Shown: piece by piece, positions 36,008 to 45,361 of the stretch | Layout of the letters: each line of letters starts with the position of its first letter | How positions within the stretch are numbered: position 1 is the stretch's first letter | Assembly: GCF_014698835.1 (NCBI RefSeq) | Contig: NZ_JACJTU010000003.1 | Span: 124,001 to 188,000 of the forward strand | From: Nostoc paludosum FACHB-159 | GTDB taxonomy: Bacteria; Cyanobacteriota; Cyanobacteriia; Cyanobacteriales; Nostocaceae | DNA: 64,000 nucleotides | Direction: 5' to 3' | Position numbers and translations under genes: made by a program | Notes under the pieces: model-generated | What the model was told of the DNA's origin: nothing | What the model saw: only the letters and a program-made list of their open reading frames with translations | Database searches by the model: none

Positions 36008-36394
36008 TCAAGCTGACCAATACTCTAAGTCGGCCGTTTTAGAACCCTTGTAGATTTTAGGGCAACTGGTGTAGCTGACTTTGATGTCTTCTAACGCCAG
36101 ACGTAAATCTTCTCGGCCGCGAAAACCTTCTAAGCGGTGTCGAATGCTGCCATTTTCAATCAAAAGTAAAGTCGGCAGTGACTTGAGCCTATAAGCTGTA
36201 GACAATTTAAAATTTTGATCTGCATTAACCACCACCAATTTAATTTCCTCCCCGCATTGGGCTTGAAATTGCAATAAAAGTGGGTGGATAATCCGACATA
36301 ACCCACACCAAGGGGCTTCAAAATTAACTAAAACAGGAATTGGAGATTCTAAAACTTCTTGAGTAAATGTCCGCTCACTAACCGACAACACCAT
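36008..36394 (-). CDS. Thioredoxin-like protein with WCGLC active site
   Basis: A 128-residue thioredoxin-fold protein with ATG at 36394. The active site is VNFEAPWCGLCRIIHPLL (about 22-39), where leucine replaces the usual proline of CGPC; the cis-proline is in LPTLLLIENG (about 72-81). The last 30 residues (SYTSCPKIYKGSKTADLEYWSA) add a tail absent from ordinary thioredoxins. Function is probably redox control, but the CGLC site predicts a different redox behaviour; this is inference. It lies in the rbcR-NnrU-ndhF1 neighbourhood. Confidence 0.85.
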   Translation of the reverse strand: MVLSVSERTFTQEVLESPIPVLVNFEAPWCGLCRIIHPLLLQFQAQCGEEIKLVVVNADQNFKLSTAYRLKSLPTLLLIENGSIRHRLEGFRGREDLRLALEDIKVSYTSCPKIYKGSKTADLEYWSA

Positions 36395-37038
36395 GACGCC
36401 TCTTGGATTATAGGGTTTTATATCAAACTAGCTATTTGCAATGAATTCAGTAGTGCTGGATTTCGAGTCCTGAGGAGCCACTGCGGTCATTTGGCCTCCA
36501 AATGTGGAGTCAGTGGCGTTGCTGAGTGGAATTCCATACTAAATTGTTTTTGTTTACGACTCAAGTGGGGGCTGGGGACTACTTGCCAAGTAATAAATAA
36601 TATTGTGATTTTTTTAACACAGTATTTAATATTCATTGCTTGGCACAGGTTCGCTGAAAGATTATCAAGCCGATAAATTGCGTTGGCAAAGTTCAACCTA
36701 GACATTGCTGCTTTGAGGACACAAATTCCAAGACACAGAGTGATTTACATATAACTTAGCGGGTTTATGTGTCTGCGATGGAAAAGCTAGCACAACTTTT
36801 AAGGTGGCTTTTTTGGATATTCAATTTCCCATTGCCTTTGCTGTTTGGGAATTGAGACTCAATTGGGTATTTACTCCCCAGATTGGCAACTGGCCAACAC
36901 CTACCGATATCAAATTTCAATTTGACTGAATGTACCCCCACTGAATAAATGTTTGAATTTATCGTACATTGATTCGGGGGCAATTGATAAGCTGAAATTT
37001 TCATCGACTTTGAATTTTATGTTGACACTGGGGATCGA
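36395..37038. other. Intergenic region without recognised gene
   Basis: These 644 bases contain one GGAGCCACTGCG-type repeat scrap (about 36473-36530), AT-rich stretches and T-runs near 36600. Two reverse ORFs of 72 and 79 residues show no protein-like character. Promoters of the thioredoxin gene presumably lie here. Confidence 0.5.
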
Positions 37039-37761
37039 TTAAAATTCCCATTTTATCGTACCAGTTGCTTCCAGCAATAGAGGGTGCGACCACCAAAGCA
37101 AAGCCACAAAAATCGCAACTCCTAAATAGGCAGGGCGGAGAAATTCCTGCCATTTGATAGATTGACGGCCGTCAAGAATTGCTTTAAAGGGAATAATTGA
37201 AGTTCGCTGTTTGGCCATTTCAAAGGCTGACCCATAGCGCAAGCCCAAACGGCGATCGCCATGCCAAACCCCGAACAAGTGATGCAATACTAAGCCAATG
37301 GAGGTCACAAGGGTAAAGGTAGTACCGAGCCAGAGAGTGTGGGCCATACACCAAATTATTTGTCCTACCATCTGGGGGTGACGAGTAACCCGAATAATTC
37401 CTGTTTCATAAAGATGAACTTCAGGCTTTTGAATAGCTGCAATTTCTAGTAGATTGAAGGTAGCAGGATACAAAAACAAAAACGAGATTGCTGACAGCAG
37501 CCAAACAAGTTCTCGCACTCCCGGTACACCCTGTACCTGCCAAAGTTGCAAACCATCATAGCGATGGCGAAAAAAGTAAATAATTAAGATCGTAGCCAAT
37601 GGTAGGCTGACTAATGCAAAAATAATACGATAAAGCCTCGGCCCAATGTATTTTTCTGCCCAAGGGCGCAAAGCAGCGCCTCCACTGTGAGCGATCGCAA
37701 AAACTATTTCTAACCCCAGTATGACAAAATGACTGGGTGTCAACCAAGAAATCGGCATCAT
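37039..37761 (-). CDS. NnrU family membrane protein (15-cis-zeta-carotene isomerase-like)
   Basis: A polytopic protein of 240 residues from ATG 37761 (MMPISWLTPSHFVILGLE); a GTG at 37815 gives 258 residues but the ATG matches where family members begin. NnrU marks are the AIAHSGGAALRPWAE segment and the motif RHPQMVGQIIWCMAHTLWLGT (about 122-142) with a haem-ligand-like His, then FGVWHGDRRLGLRYG. The plant homologue Z-ISO isomerises zeta-carotene; a cyanobacterial carotenoid role is plausible but inferred. It is divergent from rbcR. Confidence 0.82.
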   Translation of the reverse strand: MMPISWLTPSHFVILGLEIVFAIAHSGGAALRPWAEKYIGPRLYRIIFALVSLPLATILIIYFFRHRYDGLQLWQVQGVPGVRELVWLLSAISFLFLYPATFNLLEIAAIQKPEVHLYETGIIRVTRHPQMVGQIIWCMAHTLWLGTTFTLVTSIGLVLHHLFGVWHGDRRLGLRYGSAFEMAKQRTSIIPFKAILDGRQSIKWQEFLRPAYLGVAIFVALLWWSHPLLLEATGTIKWEF

Positions 37762-37974
37762 AATACACGGGTGAAGTAATTTAAAGAAAACTGAATTCAG
37801 TACAACCAATACCACAAAGTATTCAAAAGGGGACTTTAGTCAACATGTTGTGCTACTGTCTTTTTCGAGTCAAGCCGTCAAGTTTAAGATGCAACAAATC
37901 ACGCCCAGCCAATTGCTGGTAAAGGTGAAAAGTTGCTCCCATCCGCTCCTTTCAAAGTTTGTGGGTTGAGCCTT

Positions 37975-38988
37975 ATGTCTGACCTTCCTTTCACTTTAGA
38001 TCAGTTACGTATTCTCAAAGCGATCGCTGTAGAAGGGAGCTTCAAGCGCGCTGCTGATAGTCTTTATGTCTCCCAACCTGCCGTCAGTTTGCAAGTGCAA
38101 AATCTCGAACGGCAGCTCGATGTCCCTTTATTTGACCGTGGAGGACGACGCGCCCAGTTAACCGAAGCTGGGCATTTACTCTTAAGCTACGGCGAAAAAA
38201 TCCTCAGTCTGTGTCAGGAAACCTGCCGCGCCATTGAAGATTTGCAAAATCTCCAAGGCGGTACTTTAATTGTCGGTGCTTCTCAAACCACTGGCACTTA
38301 TCTTTTGCCCAGAATGATTGGTATGTTCCGCCAAAGATATCCAGATGTAGCAGTGCAATTGCACGTCCACTCTACTCGACGGACTGCTTGGAGTGTCGCT
38401 AACGGACAAGTCGATCTCGCCATTATCGGTGGTGAGATTCCCGGCGAACTAGCAGAATCGTTGGAAGTTATTCCTTACGCTGAAGATGAACTAGCGCTGA
38501 TTTTACCCGTCTTTCATCCCCTAGCCAAACTTGAAAAAATCCAAAAAGAAGACCTATATAAATTACAATTCATTGCTTTAGATTCCCAATCAACAATCCG
38601 CAAAGTAATTGACCAAGTGTTAGCACGTTGTGAAATTGATACCAGGCGTTTTAAAGTTGAAATGGAACTCAATTCCATTGAAGCCATTAAAAATGCTGTG
38701 CAATCTGGTTTAGGAGCTGCATTTGTCTCCACTAGCGCCATCGCTAAGGAACTGCAAATGGGCGTTCTTCACTGTGCCAACATTGAAAACGTTGTTGTCA
38801 AACGAACGTTATGGCTGATTTTTAATCCCAACCGTTATAGATCCAAAGCGGCAGAAGCCTTTAGTCAAGAAATTCTGCCCCAGTTCGCTAACCCTGGATG
38901 GAACCAAGATGTGTTAACATTGACACAAAAAAACATAGTTCTAACTACATTGGATATAGCAACGCCCACCCCCCTCGGCGAAGACTAA
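37975..38988 (+). CDS. rbcR: LysR-type regulator (RbcR/PacR type)
   Basis: A 337-residue LTTR starting at ATG 37975 (an upstream TTG in the same frame at 37933 would add 14 residues). The helix-turn-helix is [61 protein letters not shown], followed by an effector domain with [55 protein letters not shown]. RbcR and the closely related PacR control carbon-assimilation genes; gene order next to nnrU, thioredoxin and ndhF1 fits my memory of Anabaena, where PacR (All3953) has such neighbours. Binding sites were not identified. Confidence 0.88.
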   Translation: MSDLPFTLDQLRILKAIAVEGSFKRAADSLYVSQPAVSLQVQNLERQLDVPLFDRGGRRAQLTEAGHLLLSYGEKILSLCQETCRAIEDLQNLQGGTLIVGASQTTGTYLLPRMIGMFRQRYPDVAVQLHVHSTRRTAWSVANGQVDLAIIGGEIPGELAESLEVIPYAEDELALILPVFHPLAKLEKIQKEDLYKLQFIALDSQSTIRKVIDQVLARCEIDTRRFKVEMELNSIEAIKNAVQSGLGAAFVSTSAIAKELQMGVLHCANIENVVVKRTLWLIFNPNRYRSKAAEAFSQEILPQFANPGWNQDVLTLTQKNIVLTTLDIATPTPLGED

Positions 38989-39344
38989 AATCTGGTCATT
39001 AGTCCTTATCTTTACCTACAGGACGCTTGTCTGCCACACGCTGTGCGAAGGCGGAGCTTGCTTCGACCCAGAAGTACGAAAAGCCGCCCTTCCAGCGTCC
39101 ATGTCCTTTGTTTTTTGTCAATGACCAAATAATTCGTAATTCGTAATTCGTAATTCGTAATTCGTAATCATTAACCCCAAGTGCTGTAGACAAGTTAGGG
39201 ATTTGACATAAAGAAAAATTTTCCTGTTCTTGATAAAGAAATTTAGTTTCTCTGTAAGCTGAAATAGTTAGGAATTACGTTAGCGTAGCGGGGCGTAGCC
39301 CATTATCAATTACGAATTATTTTGACCAATGACTAATCACGAAA
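38989..39344. other. Intergenic repeats between rbcR and a kinase gene
   Basis: Five tandem AATTCGT heptamers (39131-39165) lie in the middle. Before them is a GC-rich segment (39040-39090) containing CGGAGCTTGCTTCGACCCAG, and after them TTACGTTAGCGTAGCGGGGCGTAGCCC near 39276-39302, both of dispersed type. I see no gene. Confidence 0.65.
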
Positions 39345-40736
39345 ATGGAAGTTTATTGTACTCGCCCACGTTGCCCACGCCCACAAAACTATTTTGCCGA
39401 TTTAGATGATATTACAACGCTAAAAACAACGCAGCAAAAGTACTGTATTAGTTGTGGTATGCCACTGTTGCTTGATGGTCGATATGTGACCATGAAATTG
39501 TTGGGAAGAGGTGGATTTGGAGCAGCATTTTTGGCACGCGATCGCCGAATTCCGGGAATGCGTCAATGCGTTGTGAAGCAGTTTCAACCAGCGGGAAATT
39601 TAACCTCAACTCAACTGCAACAAGCACAGCTAATGTTTGAGAGAGAGGCAGAAGTTTTAGCCCAGATAGGCAACGAACACGAGCAAATTCCTGATTTATT
39701 TGCCTTTTTTCCAGTGATACTTAATAGCTTGCAACCAGGACAGCAAGATCAATTTTTTTACTTAGTACAAGAATATATTGATGGGCAAAACTTAGAAGAA
39801 GAATTAACTCAACAGGGGCAGTTTTCTGAACAAAAAGTCTCAGAAGTATTGCAAGAAATTCTGAAGATACTTAAGTTTGTTCATGAGAGAGGCATTATCC
39901 ACAGAGACATCAAACCTTCTAACATTATGCGTCGTCGTGATGGAAAACTCTTCTTGCTAGATTTTGGTGCAGTCAAGCAAGTAGCAAATGTAGCATCAGG
40001 CGCAGCGTCTTCCACAGGAATTTATTCTCTGGGATTTGCACCACCAGAACAAATGACTGGCGGCCAAGTATTTCCATCTACGGACTTATACGCCTTGGCT
40101 GTCACGGCCATTACCTTGTTGACAGATAAAGAAGCAACTCAACTTTTTGATGCCTATAGCAACCAATGGAAATGGCGGGGGCAAGTTAATGTCAGCCCCC
40201 GCCTTGCTGATGTTTTAGACAACATGCTTCTACCCGCTGCCAATCAACGCTTCCAATCAGCCCAAGAAGTCCTAGATGCGCTTAACTCACCGTCTTTAGC
40301 CTCAACACAAATTAATTCACCCTCTGTAACGCCCCAATCATCTCAAAGCCCTAGTCATCCTGTTCCCCAGACTCCAGTAACTCAACCGATGTTTTCGACA
40401 TTGGAATTATTGGGTGGGGCAGCTTTTAGTGGATTTGAGGGTGCATTAATAGCGATCGCCCTCTTCAGTTTAGTAAAATCACCAATCATTACTTTAATTG
40501 TGGCATCCGTCATTTTGGGGTTGCTGATATTTGCCCAAACCAGGCGATGGATTGAAAAGTTTGATTTATTAATTATTCCGGCAATTACTTTTGCTATTAT
40601 TTTTTTCCTACCCTTTTTACAAGGTGGTCTTGATATTCAGTCAGTAGTTCTTTTAGCAGTTGCAGCTAGTTTAGTCGCCATTTCCCTAACAGCTGTATTT
40701 CGACTTATTTATAAATTACTATCTCTCATACTTTAA
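39345..40736 (+). CDS. Membrane-anchored Ser/Thr protein kinase with N-terminal zinc-ribbon-like module
   Basis: A 463-residue Hanks-type kinase. The N-terminus has four cysteines in a zinc-ribbon pattern (C5, C10, C34, C37). The kinase has the glycine loop LLGRGGFGAAF (about 52-62), the lysine in RQCVVKQF (about 76), catalytic HRDIKPSN (about 185-192) and DFGAVKQ (about 206), then APPEQMTGGQVFPSTDLYALAV. A proline/serine linker leads to four hydrophobic helices (about 350-463), so the kinase domain is cytoplasmic. The following gene encodes a PstS-like binding protein 28 bases downstream, suggesting a sensing pair. Confidence 0.9.
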   Translation: MEVYCTRPRCPRPQNYFADLDDITTLKTTQQKYCISCGMPLLLDGRYVTMKLLGRGGFGAAFLARDRRIPGMRQCVVKQFQPAGNLTSTQLQQAQLMFEREAEVLAQIGNEHEQIPDLFAFFPVILNSLQPGQQDQFFYLVQEYIDGQNLEEELTQQGQFSEQKVSEVLQEILKILKFVHERGIIHRDIKPSNIMRRRDGKLFLLDFGAVKQVANVASGAASSTGIYSLGFAPPEQMTGGQVFPSTDLYALAVTAITLLTDKEATQLFDAYSNQWKWRGQVNVSPRLADVLDNMLLPAANQRFQSAQEVLDALNSPSLASTQINSPSVTPQSSQSPSHPVPQTPVTQPMFSTLELLGGAAFSGFEGALIAIALFSLVKSPIITLIVASVILGLLIFAQTRRWIEKFDLLIIPAITFAIIFFLPFLQGGLDIQSVVLLAVAASLVAISLTAVFRLIYKLLSLIL

Positions 40737-40764
40737 AAAAGCTCTTGGTGCTAACACCTAACTT

Positions 40765-41826
40765 ATGTCTCAGAAAAATGAAACGGTTACTCTTTTATTA
40801 GCCATTATCATCACCACTGGCTTAATTTTTGGTGGCTTATGGTTTTTTATGGAACGGTGGGCGCAATTAAATAAACCTATCGCGAATCAATCGGTAAATA
40901 ACAATTCCAGAGATGTTATTCCTGTTCCTAATTCTACAGAAACTAACAATCGTAAATGTGACCTGCCAAACTTACCACAGGGGACATTTAATTACGGTGG
41001 AAGCACAACCTGGGCACCTATTCGTAAAGACGTAGACTCCGTATTGCCAAGCCTATGTCCTCAATTTAGTTTACGTTACACTCAACCGATTAATCAAAAG
41101 CCAGGATCTGGTACTGGTATTAAGATGTTAATAGCTAATCAATTAGCTTTTTCTCAATCTTCTCGTTCAGTTAAAGCCGAAGAAAATACAGAAGCTCAAC
41201 AAAAAGGATTTAGTTTAAAAGAAATTCCAGTAGCGATTGATGGAATTGCGATCGCAGTTAATCAGAATCTGAATATTCCTGGTTTAACTGTCGCCCAACT
41301 CAAGGATATTTACACAGGTAAAATTACTAACTGGCAACAAGTGGGCGGAAAAAATTTACCAATTACAGTCTACTCCCGTAGCAAAGAAGCTGGCGGAACA
41401 GTGGAGTTTTTTGTGGAAAATGTTCTTAACAAAGATGATTTTGGTGTCAACATTAATTATATTGGCACTACTACTGAAGCGCTGCGAAAATTAGCTGCAA
41501 CTCCCGGCGGAATCTACTATGGTTCTGCTCCAGAAATTGTACCCCAGTGCACGATTAAGTCGCTACCGATAGCACGCACAAGTAATCAATTTGTGGCTCC
41601 CTATCAAGAACCTTTCGTCTCTCCATCTGAGTGTCCTAATAAACGGAATCAATTAAATAGTCAGGCGTTTCGTAGTGGTGAATATCCCATTACTCGCAAT
41701 TTATTTGTCATCGTTAAGCAGAATAATCAAACAGATCAACAAGCTGGAGAAGGTTATGCAAACTGGCTGCTGACATCTCAAGGTCAAGAACTCATTGAAA
41801 AGGCTGGATTTGTCAGAATAAAATAA
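40765..41826 (+). CDS. PstS-like phosphate-binding protein with membrane anchor
   Basis: A 353-residue periplasmic binding protein of the PstS/PBP-like type. It has one N-terminal membrane helix (VTLLLAIIITTGLIFGGLWFFME), a low-complexity spacer, then FNYGGSTTWAPIRKDVDSVLPSLCPQFSLRYTQPINQKPGSGTGIKMLIANQLAFSQSSRSVKAEE, the strand-loop pattern that binds phosphate, and QLKDIYTGKITNWQQVGGKNLPITVYSRSKEAGGTVEFF. There is no pst permease next to it. Standing 28 bases after a Ser/Thr kinase gene, it may act as the kinase's extracytoplasmic sensor; that is inference. Confidence 0.85.
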   Translation: MSQKNETVTLLLAIIITTGLIFGGLWFFMERWAQLNKPIANQSVNNNSRDVIPVPNSTETNNRKCDLPNLPQGTFNYGGSTTWAPIRKDVDSVLPSLCPQFSLRYTQPINQKPGSGTGIKMLIANQLAFSQSSRSVKAEENTEAQQKGFSLKEIPVAIDGIAIAVNQNLNIPGLTVAQLKDIYTGKITNWQQVGGKNLPITVYSRSKEAGGTVEFFVENVLNKDDFGVNINYIGTTTEALRKLAATPGGIYYGSAPEIVPQCTIKSLPIARTSNQFVAPYQEPFVSPSECPNKRNQLNSQAFRSGEYPITRNLFVIVKQNNQTDQQAGEGYANWLLTSQGQELIEKAGFVRIK

Positions 41827-41880
41827 TCATTTTCAGGAGTCAGAATTCAGAATTCACTTACCCATGCCCTGTTTGGTCAA

Positions 41881-43038
41881 TTAAACCTTAATTTTGGCAA
41901 ATAAAGATTCGTATTCTTTGGTTGCTGAGGGAGATAAAGGAAGTAAAAATTCGCTTTTATCTAAAACTGAGGAATCACTTTGCAATAAATTTCTTAAAGG
42001 CTTCTGGATATCAGAAGCCGTAATATTTGTAGAAATTGGCGAATTACTTTTGGTTAGTAAAGAAATTTGCTCAGCAATGCTTGGTTGCCAACAAAAATCA
42101 ATCCATTGTTCTGATAAATTATTTGTAGTAATACCTACGGGACTTACCCACAAATCTGCCCAAATTGCAGTTCCTGACTGGGGAATAACTGCTACAAGTT
42201 GCGGGTAGCGTCCTAGAATTGGTAGTATATCGCTTGACCAACCAACTGCTACCCAAGTATCACCCATAATTAGAGGTTCTAAGTAATTAATAGAACTGTA
42301 GAACTTCACTTGTTGGTTTAATATCTGTAATTCTTTTTCCAAGTCTGGCACTTGGTCGAGATTTTCTGTGTTGTAAGATTTTCCTAGTTTCTTTAAAGCC
42401 AAACCAATAACTTCTCGTGATTGATTGAGTAGGGAAATACGTCCCTTCAACCCATCGCGCCACAAATCACTCCAATCTGTAGGCGTCCATCCTAATTCTT
42501 GTAACTTGTCACGGTTATAAACAATCGCTGTAGTACCCCAGCGATAGGGCGCACCCCACACCTTTCCTTGAGCATCCAGGTTACCTTGGTCGTTGCGCGT
42601 TACCAGTTTTTTCCACTTTTCATCTAAACTAGACCATTGTTTTAGTTGGTTTCCTTGTAACTGTTGCAGTGGTTGAATCAATTTCTGCTCAATAGCTGCT
42701 TTTAGCCAATAATCTCCCAATGTTACTAAGTCAGCTGGAGGAGTTTTTTCAGCTTGGCTAAACGGTATAAAGCGTCTCCATCCCTGCTTATCAGTGGCTA
42801 TTGGTTTCTGTTGCCAATTTTGTAATTGCTTAAATAAATCCTGTATCTGCTCCACAGGAGCAAACTTCAGTTCCACCTGCTGCTGCAAACCTTTGTGAAA
42901 TTCATTAACTACCTGGCCTGGTATGGAGCCTTTTAATAACTGTACTTTTAATTGAGTCTGCTTGTTTCCACTACAGCCAAAAAGCAGTTGTGAAATCGTC
43001 AGTGTACTTGTGCCTAGCAAAAAAGACCGTCGATCCAT
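41881..43038 (-). CDS. Extracellular solute-binding lipoprotein (PotD-like)
   Basis: A 385-residue binding protein. The N-terminus DRRSFLLGTSTLTISQLLFGCSGNKQ has a twin-arginine motif and a lipobox (LLFGC), so it may be exported by Tat and lipidated. The mature part shows the polyamine/metal-type binding-protein pattern (LVTLGDYWLKAAIEQKLIQPL, WGAPYRWGTTAIVYNRDKLQELGWTPTDWSDLWRDGLKGRISLLNQSREVIGLALK, YLEPLIMGDTWVAVGWSSDIL). The ligand (putrescine, spermidine or an anion) is not determined. No permease lies beside it. It converges on the PstS-like gene. Confidence 0.85.
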   Translation of the reverse strand: MDRRSFLLGTSTLTISQLLFGCSGNKQTQLKVQLLKGSIPGQVVNEFHKGLQQQVELKFAPVEQIQDLFKQLQNWQQKPIATDKQGWRRFIPFSQAEKTPPADLVTLGDYWLKAAIEQKLIQPLQQLQGNQLKQWSSLDEKWKKLVTRNDQGNLDAQGKVWGAPYRWGTTAIVYNRDKLQELGWTPTDWSDLWRDGLKGRISLLNQSREVIGLALKKLGKSYNTENLDQVPDLEKELQILNQQVKFYSSINYLEPLIMGDTWVAVGWSSDILPILGRYPQLVAVIPQSGTAIWADLWVSPVGITTNNLSEQWIDFCWQPSIAEQISLLTKSNSPISTNITASDIQKPLRNLLQSDSSVLDKSEFLLPLSPSATKEYESLFAKIKV

Positions 43039-43392
43039 TGATTTTGGATTTGAGATTTCTGATTATACCTATATTTAGCAGAGATTTACAGAGACTGGCT
43101 GTCTCAAAAGTAGAGTTCTAAAATTTTCAGCATTTTTTGTTGGTAATGTCGATAAATTTGAACATTTGACTCAAATTGCCTAGCTTTTATGCAAATAACT
43201 ACGTCCAGATTAATCTTTCTCAATAATTTTCCTTAGTTGTACTTGTGCTAAATCTTTACTTAATATTTAGAAGTGATGATTTAAATGTCACATTGCCACA
43301 AAAAATATGAATACTTAAATAATTCATAAGTATAGTTAAGATTATCAGTAAATTGAATAACATATAAATTAATGTGCCGATGAGGGTATTGA
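43039..43392. other. Intergenic region without recognised content
   Basis: 354 AT-rich bases between divergent genes. I see no repeat, RNA gene or operator. Confidence 0.5.
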
Positions 43393-43767
43393 ATGGAGCC
43401 ATTACAAAAGCAAATCCTGATTCTGAGCCAAAAACTGGATGCCCTCTGCCAAGTAATTGAGCAGCTTGACATTAAAGTCGCTCAAGCTTTTTCAGAGTGT
43501 TCCTTAGCGAATACACAAGCAAGGGACAATTATCAGGAAAATAGCGGTATTGGAGGGAACCAGTTAAGAGGACGTATCAGTTCAAGTCCAGAAATGGAAC
43601 ACAAGGATGTATTAACAGATGGCATTTATATAGATATGCATCGTCAGGGTGGAGATAATAACTTAACACCAGAAATTCAAATACAACGACTAACAGCGCA
43701 ATTAACAGCAGCATACAATCGCATTGCTGCCTTGGAAGAGCAATTACTTAGAGAAAGAATTCATTAA
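43393..43767 (+). CDS. Coiled-coil protein of unknown function
   Basis: A 124-residue hydrophilic protein. It starts MEPLQKQILILSQKLDALCQVIEQLDIKVAQAF (coiled coil), has a polar middle and ends with another heptad-like helix (EIQIQRLTAQLTAAYNRIAALEEQLL). I do not recognise the family. No signal or membrane segment. It stands alone between a solute-binding protein and cobT-like genes. Confidence 0.6.
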   Translation: MEPLQKQILILSQKLDALCQVIEQLDIKVAQAFSECSLANTQARDNYQENSGIGGNQLRGRISSSPEMEHKDVLTDGIYIDMHRQGGDNNLTPEIQIQRLTAQLTAAYNRIAALEEQLLRERIH

Positions 43768-43837
43768 AAGAGAAGTCATAATTCACCAATTGAGAATTCA
43801 GTAATGCTTGAAGTTGCGGGTTTATACCCACCAACTA

Positions 43838-43874
43838 GAAGCACCACGAAATTTAAAATTTGGTGTGGTGCTTC
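43838..43874. terminator. Hairpin downstream of the coiled-coil gene
   Basis: GAAGCACCAC and GTGGTGCTTC form a perfect 10-bp stem with a 17-base AT-rich loop, 70 bases past the stop. No T-run follows, so it may be a repeat rather than a terminator. Confidence 0.45.
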
Positions 43875-44000
43875 ACAGTTGTATTCTTAGAACGAAGCAG
43901 GCTAGATTCACCAGCCGTACTCCAATTTAATTTCTTTTTATGACTGCTGAACCCTGAATTCTTTATTGCTAATTTAGTCAATATTGATGAGTTCAAAGAT

Positions 44001-44028
44001 AAACCGGGACTTTATAAGTTTCCGGTTT
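44001..44028 (-). terminator. Hairpin just after the cobT-like gene
   Basis: AAACCGGGACTT and AAGTTTCCGGTTT form an imperfect stem 5 bases beyond the stop codon of the gene ending at 44034. A short T-stretch follows on both strands. Confidence 0.6.
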
Positions 44029-44033
44029 TGTTA

Positions 44034-45290
44034 TTAGTAATTGGCCAAGCTCAGTCGTTCGAGTTGGGCTTCGATGGCTGTTAAAAGTTGGTGTTGCTGC
44101 CAATCTTGACTCAGATGAGCAGCTATGCAAGCTGCTCCAGCACCCATGCCTTCTTTAACAAAGCCCTGCTCATAAGCTCTCAATTGGGGATAACGAGAAT
44201 CAGTAAAGTTAAGAGCAGTTGCTAATAGAGGGGGAGTTGCTGAAATTTGAGTTGAACTGGCTTTACTTAAGCTTAGGGCTAAGTCAACAGTAGCGCCAGT
44301 AGAATCTTCTGCCACCCAGCGCGTTGTACCCACAACTACTTCTTCTGGTTGCCATGATAGAGCGTTAGCTTGAGCGATCGCACTCATTAGCGCATAAACC
44401 GCTAGCATTTGCGTTCCTCCAGCCAGCAGAACACCACACCTGCGACTAGCAGCGATCGCCATTCCAGCCACTACCACTTGCATGGGATCGCCGACTGCGG
44501 CAACAAGTTTTAAGGGATCAAATAAAGACACGGGGATGCGGGGATGGGGGGATGCGGGGAAATAACTCTCTGCGTCTTCCGAAGTTCTGTTCGCTGCAAT
44601 CCAGCGCTCAGATTTCTCCCCGTGTCTCCGTGTCTCCGTGTCTTTGTGTCTCTTCATCCTTTGCAGCCCAGCTTGCACTAGTGCCCACTTTTGGGCATGG
44701 TTACAAACAGGATGGCTACTGTTGACTTTTCCAGCAGCTTCTATGCCTAAACCAGTTAAAATTGCCTGAGCAGTTGTAGTACCTCCAACGACGCACTCAC
44801 CAATAATCAGATATCTTTGTTGGATATTGGCAGCAAGGCGTTCTCCCCAAAGTAATCCTTGTTCGAGCAAGTGGTGTACCGTTGTAATTTCCATTGCATT
44901 ACCTCCACTTAAACACCTGGCAGGAGTGCCGGCCAAATCAATTACTGGCACAGCAGGAGTCTGGGGTAAGCCAGCATTAAACAAATGTACTGGTATTTTT
45001 AGTGACTCACAGACAGCACGAGAAATTAACACAGGCGAAGCGCCAGCCGCCAATGGTGGTAAGGGATATTGGGGTTTATGTTCCGGGCCATAGTACAAAA
45101 ATTCGGCATCAGCACAAGCAGTGTATTTCCGATCCTCTGGAGTGCGACCAGCTGCTGAAATCCCTGGGATCAAAGCAGTTTCAGTAAATCCTAAAACACA
45201 GGCAAATACAGGTAGACAACCACGATACCGTCGCAGCCATTCCTCACCCTGTTGTTTTTTGGTATAAATGCGAATTTGGGAATTGGGCAT
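44034..45290 (-). CDS. CobT-like (TIGR00303) nicotinate-nucleotide phosphoribosyltransferase family protein with inserted repeat
   Basis: A 418-residue relative of CobT, of the archaeal/cyanobacterial TIGR00303 type, probably acting in the lower-ligand step of cobamide synthesis. Recognisable parts are IPVIDLAGTPARCLSGGNAME-like, YLIIGECVVGGTTTAQAILTGLG and DPMQVVVAGMAIAASRRCGVLLAGGTQMLAVYAL. About 45 residues (about 213-257, MKRHKDTETRRHGEK...PHPRIPVSLF) interrupt the domain and are encoded by repeat DNA. Without them the length (about 373) fits the family. The start ATG lies in a GGGCAT repeat; IRIYTKKQQGEEW is where relatives begin. It is downstream of DUF2232 and crp genes on the same strand. 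Confidence 0.82.
   Translation of the reverse strand: MPNSQIRIYTKKQQGEEWLRRYRGCLPVFACVLGFTETALIPGISAAGRTPEDRKYTACADAEFLYYGPEHKPQYPLPPLAAGASPVLISRAVCESLKIPVHLFNAGLPQTPAVPVIDLAGTPARCLSGGNAMEITTVHHLLEQGLLWGERLAANIQQRYLIIGECVVGGTTTAQAILTGLGIEAAGKVNSSHPVCNHAQKWALVQAGLQRMKRHKDTETRRHGEKSERWIAANRTSEDAESYFPASPHPRIPVSLFDPLKLVAAVGDPMQVVVAGMAIAASRRCGVLLAGGTQMLAVYALMSAIAQANALSWQPEEVVVGTTRWVAEDSTGATVDLALSLSKASSTQISATPPLLATALNFTDSRYPQLRAYEQGFVKEGMGAGAACIAAHLSQDWQQHQLLTAIEAQLERLSLANY
44524..44645. repeat. Repeat element inserted in frame in the cobT-like gene
   Basis: The insert is bounded by inverted copies AAAGACACGG (44524-44533) and CCGTGTCTTT (44636-44645). The interior is GGGGATGCGGGGAT-type and GTGTCTCCGTGTCTCCGTG repeats, plus a unique stretch. 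No target duplication is apparent. Confidence 0.8.
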
Positions 45291-45361
45291 GGGGCATGGG
45301 GCATGGGGAGATGGGGGAGATGAGGAGAATAATTAACTCCTACACTCAACATTCTTAATAA

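Noticed and set aside
36487..37004. Two reverse ORFs of 72 and 79 residues
   Set aside because: Odd composition, no ribosome-binding site and no recognisable family; treated as noncoding.
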